DNA of 64,000 bases from Poriferisodalis sp965203655. GTDB lineage: Bacteria > Actinomycetota > Acidimicrobiia > Acidimicrobiales > Poriferisodalaceae. The translations under genes and the position numbers were made by a program. Positions 23,643 through 33,366 of this stretch are shown here, piece after piece. Every line of letters starts with the position of its first letter. The first letter of the stretch is position 1. The notes below the pieces were generated by a model that worked only from the letters and a program-made list of their open reading frames with translations, was not told the DNA's origin and ran no database searches. Where the stretch lies: contig NZ_CBDBDD010000006.1 of the NCBI RefSeq assembly GCF_965203655.1, forward strand, positions 248,001 to 312,000. The letters run 5' to 3'.

Positions 23643-25206
23643 TGGTTCCGGGGGGCTTGGAGGTGATGTCGTAGACGACACGGTTCACGCCGGGCACTTC
23701 GTTGACGATCCGGGAGGAGATCACTTCGAGCAGGTCGTGGGGCAGGCGGGCCCAGTCCGCGGTCATGGCGTCCTCGCTGGTGACCGCACGCACGATGATC
23801 GGGCGGGCGTAGGTGCGCTCGTCGCCCATCACGCCGACGCTGCGGATGTCGGCCAGCACGGCGAACCCCTGCCAGACCTCGCCGTCGAGACCGGCCGCGG
23901 CGATCTCCTCACGCACGATGACATCGGCGGCCCGCACCGTCTCGACGGCTTCGGGTGTGACCTCGCCGACGATGCGCACTCCCAGGCCCGGCCCGGGGAA
24001 CGGCTGGCGCTGCACGATCTCGGGGGGGAGGCCCAATTCGGCGCCGACAGCCCGCACCTCGTCCTTGAACAGGTGCCGCAACGGCTCCACCAGCTCGAAG
24101 GTCATGTCTTCGGGCAGCCCGCCCACGTTGTGATGGCTCTTGATCTTCGCTGCGGTCGGCGAGCCCGATTCGATCACGTCGGGATACAGCGTCCCCTGCA
24201 CCAGGAAGCGGGCATCGGTGATACCGCCCGCGGCCCGCTCGAAGATGCGCACGAACTTCTCGCCGATGATCTTGCGCTTGTCCTCGGGATCGGTCACCCC
24301 CGCCAGCGCCTCGAAGAACTCGTCAGCCGCACGCTCGTGGATCAGCTCGATGCCCTGGGTGCGCCGGAACGTGTCGGTCACCTGGTCGCCCTCGCCGGCG
24401 CGCATGAGCCCCGTGTCCACGAAGACGCATGTGAGCTGGCTGCCGATGGCCCGCTGTGTCAGCGCTGCAGCCACAGCGCTGTCCACGCCGCCCGACAGCC
24501 CGCAGATGGCCCGGGCGGAGCCCACCTGGGCCCGGATGGCATCGATGCTCTCGGTGATGACGTTGGCCATCGTCCACTCGGAGTTGATCTCACAGATGCC
24601 GTGCAGGAACCGCTCGAGCTGCGCCTGGCCGCTGGGCGTGTGCATCACCTCGGGGTGGTACTGCACGCCGTAGAAGCGCCGCTGGGGGTCTTCGATCACC
24701 GCAGCGGGGCTGTCGGCGGTGGATGCGGTGACCGTGAACCCCGCCGGCGGCTCGGTGACGGCATCGAAGTGCGACATCCACACGGGCTCGGTCGAGCCGG
24801 CACCATCGTCGGGCTCTCCGAGCAGCTCGGAGGGCACCCCAGCGTGTGTCATCGTCGTGCGGCCGTACTCGCCGCGTCCGCTGCGGTCCACCTGTCCGCC
24901 CAGGTCGCGGGCCAGCAGCTGCGACCCGTAGCAGATGCCCAGGATCGGCACGCCCAGCTCGTACACGCCGGGGTCGATGCCCGGGGCGCCGTCGACATGC
25001 ACCGAGGCCGGCCCGCCGCTGAAGATGACGGCCGCCGGCGAGCGCTCGGCCAGCTCAGCCGCCGTCGAGGTATGGGGGACGATCTCGGAATAGACCTGCG
25101 CCTCGCGCACCCGCCGGGCGATCAGCTGCGCGTACTGCGCGCCGAAATCCACCACGAGGACTGTCGGGTGGGCGACCGGGCCGGCCGCCGGGGAGTGTGG
25201 GGACAT
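23629..25206 (-). CDS. guaA: GMP synthase (glutamine-hydrolysing)
   Basis: A 525-residue enzyme converting XMP to GMP. The class I amidotransferase domain has VDFGAQYAQLIARRVRE, GICYGSQLLARDLGG (nucleophile Cys) and the His-x-Glu QYHPEVMHT. The ATP pyrophosphatase domain has ICGLSGGVDSAVAAAL, and the dimerisation domain RQPFPGPGLGVRIVGEVT. It ends in the canonical PPGTIEWE. No Shine-Dalgarno is obvious before ATG 25206. The position after groEL is where actinobacteria often carry guaB or guaA. Confidence 0.97.
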   Translation of the reverse strand: MSPHSPAAGPVAHPTVLVVDFGAQYAQLIARRVREAQVYSEIVPHTSTAAELAERSPAAVIFSGGPASVHVDGAPGIDPGVYELGVPILGICYGSQLLARDLGGQVDRSGRGEYGRTTMTHAGVPSELLGEPDDGAGSTEPVWMSHFDAVTEPPAGFTVTASTADSPAAVIEDPQRRFYGVQYHPEVMHTPSGQAQLERFLHGICEINSEWTMANVITESIDAIRAQVGSARAICGLSGGVDSAVAAALTQRAIGSQLTCVFVDTGLMRAGEGDQVTDTFRRTQGIELIHERAADEFFEALAGVTDPEDKRKIIGEKFVRIFERAAGGITDARFLVQGTLYPDVIESGSPTAAKIKSHHNVGGLPEDMTFELVEPLRHLFKDEVRAVGAELGLPPEIVQRQPFPGPGLGVRIVGEVTPEAVETVRAADVIVREEIAAAGLDGEVWQGFAVLADIRSVGVMGDERTYARPIIVRAVTSEDAMTADWARLPHDLLEVISSRIVNEVPGVNRVVYDITSKPPGTIEWE

Positions 25207-25305
25207 AGGCCGCAGCCGCGCCAGGTTCGGGAAAACTACGAGGGTACCGCTGGGTCCCCGACGCCTTGCGGGATCTCACACGCTGGCAACGCCCGACAAC
25301 GGCGC

Positions 25306-25329
25306 AGGACCGGCGCGAACGCCGGCCCC
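25306..25329 (-). terminator. GC-rich hairpin with UUCG-type loop downstream of groEL
   Basis: On the minus strand CCGGCG-TTCG-CGCCGG forms a perfect 6-bp stem with a stable tetraloop, extended by GC and GU pairs to about 10 bp. It starts some 30 bases after the groEL stop. No U-tract follows, so it may be an imperfect terminator or an mRNA 3'-end stabiliser. Confidence 0.55.
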
Positions 25330-25357
25330 GTGCCTGTTGTTTGGGAGGAGTGAGGAA

Positions 25358-27007
<1,650 letters not shown>

Positions 27008-27041
27008 GTGTTGGTTCTCTTTCTTGTCCGCGCAGTCAGCG

Positions 27042-27332
27042 TCAGGCGACGATGGCCAGCACGTCGCGGGCGCTCAGGATGAGCAGGTCCTCGCCGGCCA
27101 CGGTGATCTCGGTGCCGCCGTACTTGCTGTAGACGACGGTGTCGCCGACGCCGACGTCCATCTGGATGATGTCGCCCGACTGATCAGAGCGTTTGCCGGG
27201 GCCTACTGCGAGCACCTCGCCCTGCTGGGGCTTTTCCTTGGCGGTGTCGGGGATGACCAGCCCGCTGGCTGTGGTCTCCTCGGCGTCGCTCGGGCGCACA
27301 ACGATGCGGTCCTCAAGTGGCTTCAGATTCAT
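27042..27332 (-). CDS. groS: Co-chaperonin GroES (Hsp10)
   Basis: A 96-residue co-chaperonin: KPLEDRIVVRPSDAEETTAS, GLVIPDTAKEKPQQGEV (mobile loop), VGDTVVYSKYGGTEI and ILSARDVLAIV. It forms the heptameric lid of GroEL. ATG 27332 is chosen for its normal N-terminus, with AGGAGG 11 bases upstream; the frame is open further but without family similarity. First gene of the groES-groEL operon behind a perfect CIRCE element. Confidence 0.97.
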   Translation of the reverse strand: MNLKPLEDRIVVRPSDAEETTASGLVIPDTAKEKPQQGEVLAVGPGKRSDQSGDIIQMDVGVGDTVVYSKYGGTEITVAGEDLLILSARDVLAIVA

Positions 27333-27376
27333 GGTCGGATGTGCCTCCTGTGGCTCATGGGAACGCCCGGCAGCAC

Positions 27377-27403
27377 TTAGCACTCTCACCGGGCGAGTGC
27401 TAA
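27377..27403. promoter_or_regulatory. CIRCE operator (HrcA-binding site) before groES
   Basis: TTAGCACTC (27377-27385), nine bases, GAGTGCTAA (27395-27403): an exact match to the CIRCE consensus. HrcA binds it and represses groESL until heat shock. hrcA itself is not in the window. Confidence 0.97.
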
Positions 27404-27431
27404 CGATACGAGCCCTCGCGATCAGCCACAA
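27403..27431 (-). promoter_or_regulatory. Housekeeping promoter of groES-groEL
   Basis: On the minus strand TTGTGG, 17 bases, TATCGT, placed directly upstream of and touching CIRCE. Transcription would start within the CIRCE element, which fits HrcA repression by blocking the start site. Confidence 0.7.
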
Positions 27432-27465
27432 CCTCGGATCACCAGCGCCGCAGCGGGTCCGCGGC

Positions 27466-28473
27466 TCAGTCGCTGAAGTCCATCCGGAGGTTGGGATCGG
27501 CGCCGCTGTCGAGTGCTGAAGGGCCGTCGCTGGCGAGCCGGTACCAGGCCAGCGCAGCGATCATCGCTGCGTTGTCGGTGCACATTGCACGGCTCGGCAG
27601 GTAGGCGTTGATGCCGTCCTCCACGCAGATGTCGAGCGTTCGCTCACGCAGGGCGCTGTTGGCCGCGACGCCCCCGGCGAGACAGATGCCGGCGGCGCCC
27701 GTCTCCCGGGCCGCCTTGCGCGCCTTGTGAGTGAGCACATCGGTGACACAGGCCTGGAACGAGGCCGCCACGTCGGCGGTCTCCACCTCGGGATGGGCCC
27801 GCACCCAATTGATGACCGCTGTCTTGATACCCGAGAAGGAGAAGTCGTAGCCGTCGTCGAGCATGGCCCGGGTGAGCGGGACGGCAGTGGGGTCGCCCTC
27901 GGTCGCGAGCCGGTCGATGACCGGTCCGCCCGGGTAGCCCAGCCCCAGGTAGCGGGCCACCTTGTCGAACGCCTCGCCCGCGGCATCGTCGCGAGTCGCG
28001 CCCAGCAGGCGGTAGCGGCCATGGCCCTCGAACGAGATCAGCATGGTGTGGCCGCCCGAGACCAGCAGGGTGATGAGCGGGAACTCGATGTCGGTGTCGT
28101 GGGGGTCGAGCAGTGCCGCATAGAGGTGCGCTTCGTGGTGGTTGACGCCGATGTAGGGGACATCCCACACCAGCGCCAGCGCCTTGGCGGCGGCGACTCC
28201 CACCAGCAGGCTGCCGATGAGGCCGGGTCCGCAGGTCGCCGCCACCGCGTCGACGTCGCTGTCGGCAGCGCCGGCTTCCACGAGCGCCTCAGCCACCACC
28301 GGAGTTATGAGTGCTTCGTGGGCCCGGCCGGCGATCTCGGGGACGACGCCGCCATAGCGGGCATGCAGATCGACCTGGCTGCTGACGATGCTGGAACGCA
28401 CCTCGCGCCCGTCGTCCACCACGGCCGCCGCCGTCTCGTCGCAGGAGGTCTCGATGCCCAGGATCGTGGTCAT
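27466..28473 (-). CDS. tsaD: tRNA N6-threonylcarbamoyladenosine transferase TsaD
   Basis: A 335-residue ASKHA-fold protein (Kae1/Gcp family) that transfers threonylcarbamoyl to A37 of ANN-decoding tRNAs. It has ILGIETSCDETAAAVVDDG, the metal-binding NHHEAHLYAAL, LVSGGHTMLI, FSFSGIKTAV and LAGGVAANSALRE. ATG 28473 overlaps the rimI stop (ATGA), so the four genes tsaE-tsaB-rimI-tsaD are translationally coupled. The long N-terminal extension of the open frame is rejected as it overlaps rimI. Confidence 0.97.
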   Translation of the reverse strand: MTTILGIETSCDETAAAVVDDGREVRSSIVSSQVDLHARYGGVVPEIAGRAHEALITPVVAEALVEAGAADSDVDAVAATCGPGLIGSLLVGVAAAKALALVWDVPYIGVNHHEAHLYAALLDPHDTDIEFPLITLLVSGGHTMLISFEGHGRYRLLGATRDDAAGEAFDKVARYLGLGYPGGPVIDRLATEGDPTAVPLTRAMLDDGYDFSFSGIKTAVINWVRAHPEVETADVAASFQACVTDVLTHKARKAARETGAAGICLAGGVAANSALRERTLDICVEDGINAYLPSRAMCTDNAAMIAALAWYRLASDGPSALDSGADPNLRMDFSD

Positions 28474-29069
28474 TCCACCCCCATGCTGGTTGCTATCTCG
28501 TCCAGCCGTGTGCCGTGTTCGTCGCTGTCGATGTCGTGGCACCACATCACCAGGGCGTCCTCTCGCTTGCCGCCGGGGCCGCCCCGGTAGTAGTTCGTTC
28601 GGCTGCCGACGGGCGCGTAGCCGAACCAGCGATAGAGCCGCTGCGCCGCGTCGTTCGAGACACGCACCTCGAGCGTGAGGGCCTCGAGCCCCTCGATGCG
28701 TCGCGCCTCTCGGTGAAGTGCGAGCATCAGGCGAGCGCCCACGCCTCGGCCCTGGCACTCGGGATGCACCGCCACCGAGGTGATGTGTCCTTCGCCGGCC
28801 ACGATCATGAAGCCGCCGTAGCCGATGACCCCGCCGGGACGGCCCGCTGGATCGGCGTGGCAGGCCACGCGATACACCCGCTCGCCGTGCCGCTGCAGTT
28901 CATCCAGGTAGAGCGCCATCGACCACGGCCGCGGGTACACCAGCCGGTCGATGCGGCGGATCTCTCGCAGGTGCTTGCGACGCATCGGGACGATGATCGG
29001 CGCCGGGTCCGCGTCAGCGCGCTTGTGCCCTGCCGGGATCGCGAGGTGCGGTGTCACCTGAGTGCTCAC
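28470..29069 (-). CDS. rimI: Ribosomal-protein-alanine N-acetyltransferase RimI (GNAT)
   Basis: A 199-residue GNAT acetyltransferase. The conserved part reads IVPMRRKHLREIRRIDRLVY, then the acetyl-CoA loop HPECQGRGVGARLMLALHRE and LEVRVSNDAAQRLYRWFGY. It has a 25-residue extension before the domain. GTG 29069 overlaps the tsaB stop (GTGA). In this operon it is the usual companion of TsaB and TsaD; it acetylates protein N-termini, classically ribosomal protein S18. Confidence 0.92.
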   Translation of the reverse strand: MSTQVTPHLAIPAGHKRADADPAPIIVPMRRKHLREIRRIDRLVYPRPWSMALYLDELQRHGERVYRVACHADPAGRPGGVIGYGGFMIVAGEGHITSVAVHPECQGRGVGARLMLALHREARRIEGLEALTLEVRVSNDAAQRLYRWFGYAPVGSRTNYYRGGPGGKREDALVMWCHDIDSDEHGTRLDEIATSMGVE

Positions 29070-29764
29070 GATCGCTCCCGTTGCTGCCAGTTGATGCGAG
29101 CGTCGGGCGCACGCAAGTACAGCGGCAAGATCTCTGACGGGCTGACGAACTCCTCGCGCAGCGCCCTGGCGTGCGCCAGCTCCACCAGCGCGCCCGCATT
29201 CGGATGCCGCAGGCCCTCCCGACCGATCTCGGCCCCTCGCACCGCTCCCAGCACGTCGGCGTAGCGCTCGGCGCCGTCGCCCACGATCAGTGTCTCCGAG
29301 CCCAGGGCCATCAGCTGATCTGCCACATCGGCCGGCTGGTCGACCGCGGGCTCGCTCAAGAGCTGGATCCCGCCCGGGGCACGGCGGTAAGTGGCGTAGA
29401 AGATCTCGCCCCGGCGGGCATCGACCGTCGAGACAATCAGCCGGTCGCTGAAGCGAGCCGGAAACGCCGTGAGATCGAGGCTGGACACGCCGATCATCGG
29501 GACCCGGCAGGCATGCGCGATGGACTTGGCAGTCGCCAGGCCCACCCGCAGACCGGTGAACAGCCCGGGACCGACATCCACTGCCACCAGGCCGATCTGG
29601 GACAGCTTCATCTGCGCTTGCTCGCACAGGAACCGGATGGCAGGCGCCAGCGTCTCGGCATGCCGCCGGTCTCGCGTCGTGTGGAACGAGGCGATGATCC
29701 CCTCGTGGCCGCCGATGGCGACGCCCACCTGGGGCGTCGCGGTCTCAATGCCGAGTACTAGCAC
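29066..29764 (-). CDS. tsaB: tRNA t6A biosynthesis protein TsaB
   Basis: A 232-residue TsaB (YeaZ): LVLGIETATPQVGVAIGGHE, RHAETLAPAIRFLCEQA, DVGPGLFTGLRVGLATAKS and a C-terminal region PLYLRAPDARINW. It scaffolds TsaD with TsaE. Starts at GTG 29764, overlapping the tsaE stop by seven bases; a longer frame upstream lies inside tsaE and is not used. Confidence 0.94.
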   Translation of the reverse strand: MLVLGIETATPQVGVAIGGHEGIIASFHTTRDRRHAETLAPAIRFLCEQAQMKLSQIGLVAVDVGPGLFTGLRVGLATAKSIAHACRVPMIGVSSLDLTAFPARFSDRLIVSTVDARRGEIFYATYRRAPGGIQLLSEPAVDQPADVADQLMALGSETLIVGDGAERYADVLGAVRGAEIGREGLRHPNAGALVELAHARALREEFVSPSEILPLYLRAPDARINWQQRERS

Positions 29765-30255
29765 GGCGCTGCCTCCGCGCCCGAAATGCATGCGGTCTCG
29801 ACGGCAAGCGCACGGCTTCGCCAGCTCTGTCCCACCAGCTCGATGTCGAAGATACGCACATCGACTCCCTCGTCGGGATCTGCGAGCCGGATCCGCAGGT
29901 GCAGGAAGTCGCGCGGCAGCTCGGGAATGACCACCTCGCCCCACTCGACGCAGACCACAGCATCGTCATCAAGCAGTTCGGGCAGGTCCAGATCGAGCAC
30001 CTCGCCCAGATTCTCCAGCCGGTACACGTCGAGGTGATGCAGCCGCAGCCGACCCTCGAAGCTCTGCGCCAGGGTGAACGTGGGGCTGGTCACCTGCTCG
30101 ACAACGCCGAGCGCAGCCGCCAGCCCTTGGGTGAACACGGTCTTGCCGGCTCCGAGATCACCCGACAGCAGCACGACATCGCCGGGTTCCAACAGCGGTT
30201 CGAGCGCAGCCGCAACCGCACGCGTCCGGGCGGCGCTGGTCGTTCGGAACTGCAT
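29758..30255 (-). CDS. tsaE: tRNA t6A biosynthesis ATPase TsaE
   Basis: A 165-residue P-loop ATPase: Walker A LLSGDLGAGKTVFTQGLAA, SPTFTLAQSFEG, HLDVYRLENLGEVLDLDL and VCVEWGEVV. It drives the TsaB-TsaD cycle of t6A synthesis. It follows alr by 12 bases; CAGGCT lies five bases before ATG 30255, resembling the -10 boxes of the leaderless genes, so it may have its own weak promoter. Confidence 0.93.
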   Translation of the reverse strand: MQFRTTSAARTRAVAAALEPLLEPGDVVLLSGDLGAGKTVFTQGLAAALGVVEQVTSPTFTLAQSFEGRLRLHHLDVYRLENLGEVLDLDLPELLDDDAVVCVEWGEVVIPELPRDFLHLRIRLADPDEGVDVRIFDIELVGQSWRSRALAVETACISGAEAAPC

Positions 30256-30267
30256 AACGCAGCCTGT

Positions 30268-31539
30268 CTAGCGTCCGCCGGCTGCGGTTTCGACAGACGG
30301 AGTGTCGCTGGCGCGGCGGTAGACCCGCGGGACGCGTGCCGATACTGACGTGAGGACCTCATACGGGCTGCGGCCCGACCAGCGCGCCAGGTCCACCGCG
30401 GTGATCCGCTCGTCGCCCTGGCCGCCGATCAGCGTGACGAGATCGCCGTTGTAGGCACTGGCACCGCCGATGTCGATCATCGTCTGGTCCATGCACACGT
30501 TGCCGACGACTTGGTGGCGGGCGCCGTCGATGAGCACGCTGGCGGGCGGCGTTGCCGCGCCGGTGCCCAGCGAGCGCGCGTAGCCGTCGGCGTAGCCCAC
30601 CGGCAGGGTCACGACCCGGGTCTGGCGCGGTGCGGTCCACGTGCTGCCGTAGCCCACCGAGGCGCCTTCGGGCACCACCTTGAAATAGATGACCTCGCTG
30701 TGCCACGACATCACCGGCTCGGTGGGCAGCGCGGCACCTATCTGGGGAATCGGGTGCACGCCGTACAGCACGATGCCAGGGCGCACCCGGTCGAAGTGCG
30801 CTTCGGGCAGCCGGGCGGTGGCGGCCGAGCCGGCCATGTGGCGGGTGGGCGTGGGCAGCGAGCGCCGCTCGTAGAAGCTGGTTGCTTCGCAGAAGCGCTC
30901 GAGCTGGAGCTTGGCGTCGGTGAGATCGTCGGCGTCGGCATTCGCGAAGTGGCTGAAGACCCCTTCGATCTGCACTGATCGGCATGCCAGCGATGCTTCG
31001 ATCAGCCGATCGGCGTTGTAGTGATGGATGCCGATCCGCTCCATCCCCGTGTCGATCTTGAGATGGGCCCGCGCGGTGGTGCCTGCAGCCTGGGCTGCTT
31101 CGTCGATCTGGTGCAGCTTGTCGATCGACGGTGCCGTGAAGATGAGATCGTGCCGCAGGAACAGTGGGATCTGCCTTACGACGGCACCGCCCAGCACGTG
31201 GATGTCGATCGTGATGCCGGCAGTGCGCAGGGCGATGGCTTCCTCGACGTAGGCCACGGCCAGCGTGGCCGCACCAGCCGCTTGCAGGGCACGACCCACC
31301 GGGCCGATGCCGTGGCCGTAGGCGTTGGCCTTCACGACCGGCGCAACCTCGGCATCGCCCACGAACGCTTGGACCGTCGCCAAATTGCGCCCCAGCGCAG
31401 CGAGATCGATGTCGCACCAGGTAGGACGCATCTCAGATGCGTCAATCGAGCCCGGACGCATCGCTGACGCGTTTATGGGCCCCGGATGCATCGCTGACGC
31501 GTCGAGCGGGCCCGGCTGCATCTCTGATGCGTCGGTCAT
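30268..31539 (-). CDS. alr: Alanine racemase with repeat-encoded N-terminus
   Basis: A 423-residue PLP enzyme making D-alanine for peptidoglycan. The fold begins at WCDIDLAALGRNLATVQAF; the PLP Lys is in VVKANAYGHGIGP and the second catalytic base Tyr is in VGYGSTWTAPRQ. Before the domain is a tail of about 36 residues made of a 10-residue tandem repeat (DASEMQPGPL, DASAMHPGPI, NASAMRPGSI, DASEMRP), each with an in-frame ATG. ATG 31539 overlaps the nnr stop (ATGA), supporting the long form, but ATG 31431 would give the normal length. Either or both may be used. Confidence 0.93.
   Translation of the reverse strand: MTDASEMQPGPLDASAMHPGPINASAMRPGSIDASEMRPTWCDIDLAALGRNLATVQAFVGDAEVAPVVKANAYGHGIGPVGRALQAAGAATLAVAYVEEAIALRTAGITIDIHVLGGAVVRQIPLFLRHDLIFTAPSIDKLHQIDEAAQAAGTTARAHLKIDTGMERIGIHHYNADRLIEASLACRSVQIEGVFSHFANADADDLTDAKLQLERFCEATSFYERRSLPTPTRHMAGSAATARLPEAHFDRVRPGIVLYGVHPIPQIGAALPTEPVMSWHSEVIYFKVVPEGASVGYGSTWTAPRQTRVVTLPVGYADGYARSLGTGAATPPASVLIDGARHQVVGNVCMDQTMIDIGGASAYNGDLVTLIGGQGDERITAVDLARWSGRSPYEVLTSVSARVPRVYRRASDTPSVETAAGGR
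31427..31539. repeat. 30-bp tandem repeat at the 5' end of alr
   Basis: Units at 31427-31456, 31457-31486, 31487-31516 and a partial one at 31517-31539. Each carries GCATC...GATGC or a close variant as an internal inverted repeat (perfect in the first and fourth units) and an ATG in the alr frame. Because the period is ten codons, copy-number changes keep the reading frame. Confidence 0.9.
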
Positions 31540-32978
31540 GTTTGCGTTGGCTCCGGCTGGGGTCGGCGGAGCGCGGCGCGGGCGGCCGGGAGCGCTTCCA
31601 CCTGGGCGGTAGCCACCAGCGGGATCATGGCCGGCTGGGACGCTGGTGCTCCGACGCTGGCTGTGCGACCGTGCCAGTGGGCCGCTGCCGCGATCGACGC
31701 CGAGGCGTGGTGCGGGACGTGACCGCCAGACAGCACCGCCGCGATGACTCCCGACAGCACATCGCCCGAGCCTGCCGTTGCCAGTCGTGCAGTGCCCGAG
31801 TTGACCGCGAGTACCCACGGCGCCGTCGGCGGACACGGAGGAGTGGCGATGAGCGTTGTGGGGCCCTTCAGCAGCACAAAAACGTTGAACGAGTCGGCGG
31901 CGCCCCGGATTGCCTCGAACCGGTCAGCTGCGGGCGGCGCACCCGTGAGCCTGGCGAACTCGCCGTCGTGCGGCGTGAGCACCGTCAACGAAGCCCTGCG
32001 CCGCAGGCACTCGGGATGCTCCGCGACTGCGGTGAGGGCATCTGCGTCGACCACCAGCGGCAGCGGGCACTCCGAGATGAAATGCGCCATCTGGGCCGAC
32101 GATGTGGGATCGGTGCCGACACCCGGGCCGATGACTGCCGCGTCGAAGCGCTCGATGCCCTCCAGCGCAGGCTCTGCCCAGGCACCCGGTCGAAGGTCGC
32201 GAGCGACTGCCTCGGTGGGCCGGGCGATGTCGCTCGAGCGCACACCCGGCGAGCTGATGACGACCATGCCCGCGCCTGCCTGCTGGGCCGCAGCACAAAC
32301 CAGCGAGCCGGCCCCGCGCATCTGGGGCGATCCGGCGATCACCCGCACCGAGCGCCGCCACTTGTGCGCAGCCGGTTGCAGGCCGACCAATGCGTCATCG
32401 GCATCGGCATCGGTGACAAGCCAGGACCCAGCAGCACTGGCATCGAGGCCGATCGGCGCCAGCCGCACCTCGCCGACGGCCGCGGCGCCGGGCTGCAGCA
32501 GCAGACCGGGTTTCAGCGCGCCGAACGTGACGGTCTCGGCCGCGGGCCAGCAGCCGTGATCCTCACCGGTGAGCGCGTCGATGCCGGACGGGATGTCGAC
32601 GGCCAGAACCGGCACGCGGGGCGGCTGATCCGCGCCCCATGACCCGCGCAAGCCCGTGCCGTACGCGGCATCGATCACGAGATCGAGACGGTTCGAGCCG
32701 CTCGAGGTCCCAGCAGCGACGATTTCCAGCGCCTCGGAAGGCGTCGCGACACGGCAGCGGACACCCCATCGCTGCAACACCCCCGCAGCGACCCGACCGT
32801 CGGCGCCGTTGTTGCCCTTGCCCGCGGCCACCAGCACCCGGCGCCCGTAGGTTCCGCCCATGATGCGGCGGGCCGCAATGGCTGCCTCGGCACCGGCGCG
32901 CGCAATCAGCACGTCGGTGCCCTCGGGCGCCGCGGCGTCGATCTCTGCCATCTCCGCCGGCGTCACGATCGGCAGCAC
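31536..32978 (-). CDS. nnr: Bifunctional NAD(P)H-hydrate epimerase / ADP-dependent dehydratase
   Basis: A 480-residue fusion that repairs hydrated NAD(P)H. The N-terminal YjeF epimerase domain (about 1-200) has VLVAAGKGNNGADGRVAAGV and DAAYGTGLRG. The C-terminal ribokinase-like dehydratase domain has LTPHDGEFARLTG, VLLKGPTTLI and ATAGSGDVLSGVIAAVL near residue 410. It sits between acpS and alr as in many actinobacteria, and its stop overlaps the alr start. Confidence 0.94.
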   Translation of the reverse strand: MLPIVTPAEMAEIDAAAPEGTDVLIARAGAEAAIAARRIMGGTYGRRVLVAAGKGNNGADGRVAAGVLQRWGVRCRVATPSEALEIVAAGTSSGSNRLDLVIDAAYGTGLRGSWGADQPPRVPVLAVDIPSGIDALTGEDHGCWPAAETVTFGALKPGLLLQPGAAAVGEVRLAPIGLDASAAGSWLVTDADADDALVGLQPAAHKWRRSVRVIAGSPQMRGAGSLVCAAAQQAGAGMVVISSPGVRSSDIARPTEAVARDLRPGAWAEPALEGIERFDAAVIGPGVGTDPTSSAQMAHFISECPLPLVVDADALTAVAEHPECLRRRASLTVLTPHDGEFARLTGAPPAADRFEAIRGAADSFNVFVLLKGPTTLIATPPCPPTAPWVLAVNSGTARLATAGSGDVLSGVIAAVLSGGHVPHHASASIAAAAHWHGRTASVGAPASQPAMIPLVATAQVEALPAARAALRRPQPEPTQT

Positions 32979-32993
32979 TGCGTCGCTCCGGAC

Positions 32994-33362
32994 CTATTGC
33001 GCCAGCACCATGGCGGCTGCCACTGAATCGGTGTGGCTCAGCGATACGTGCCAGTCGGCCAGACCGGCTGCGTCCGCGCGCTCGGCGGCGAGACCGTGCA
33101 GCAGCAGCTCCGGGCGCCCGCTGGCGTGGCGGATGACCTCGATGTCGCGGAACTTGCACGCGCCCAAGCCGACGCCGAGCACCTTCATCACTGCCTCCTT
33201 GGCGGCGAACCTGGCAGCGAGGCGGGTGTCGGGGTCGACCGTGGCCATCGCGTACGACAGCTCCCCTTCGGTGAACAGCCGACGGCGCATGCCGGCGCGC
33301 CGTTCGAGCACGGCGGCGAAGCGGCGCACATCCACCATGTCGAGCCCGATCGCAGTGCTCAC
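32994..33362 (-). CDS. acpS: Holo-[acyl-carrier-protein] synthase
   Basis: A 122-residue phosphopantetheinyl transferase: GLDMVDVRRFAAVLERRAG with the metal-binding Asp, LAARFAAKEAVMKVLGVGLG with the catalytic Glu, and WHVSLSHTDSVAAAMVLA at the end. It moves the 4'-phosphopantetheine of CoA to acyl carrier protein. GTG 33362 lies just after the stop of the upstream GlmS-like gene, so the two are probably coupled. Confidence 0.93.
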   Translation of the reverse strand: MSTAIGLDMVDVRRFAAVLERRAGMRRRLFTEGELSYAMATVDPDTRLAARFAAKEAVMKVLGVGLGACKFRDIEVIRHASGRPELLLHGLAAERADAAGLADWHVSLSHTDSVAAAMVLAQ

Positions 33363-33366
33363 CCGG

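Noticed and set aside
23737..25353. A 538-codon plus-strand frame opposite guaA
   Set aside because: Antisense of GMP synthase; no motifs.
31427..31539. Short spaced repeats considered as a CRISPR array
   Set aside because: The whole 30-bp unit repeats head to tail with no unique spacers and encodes the alr N-terminus.
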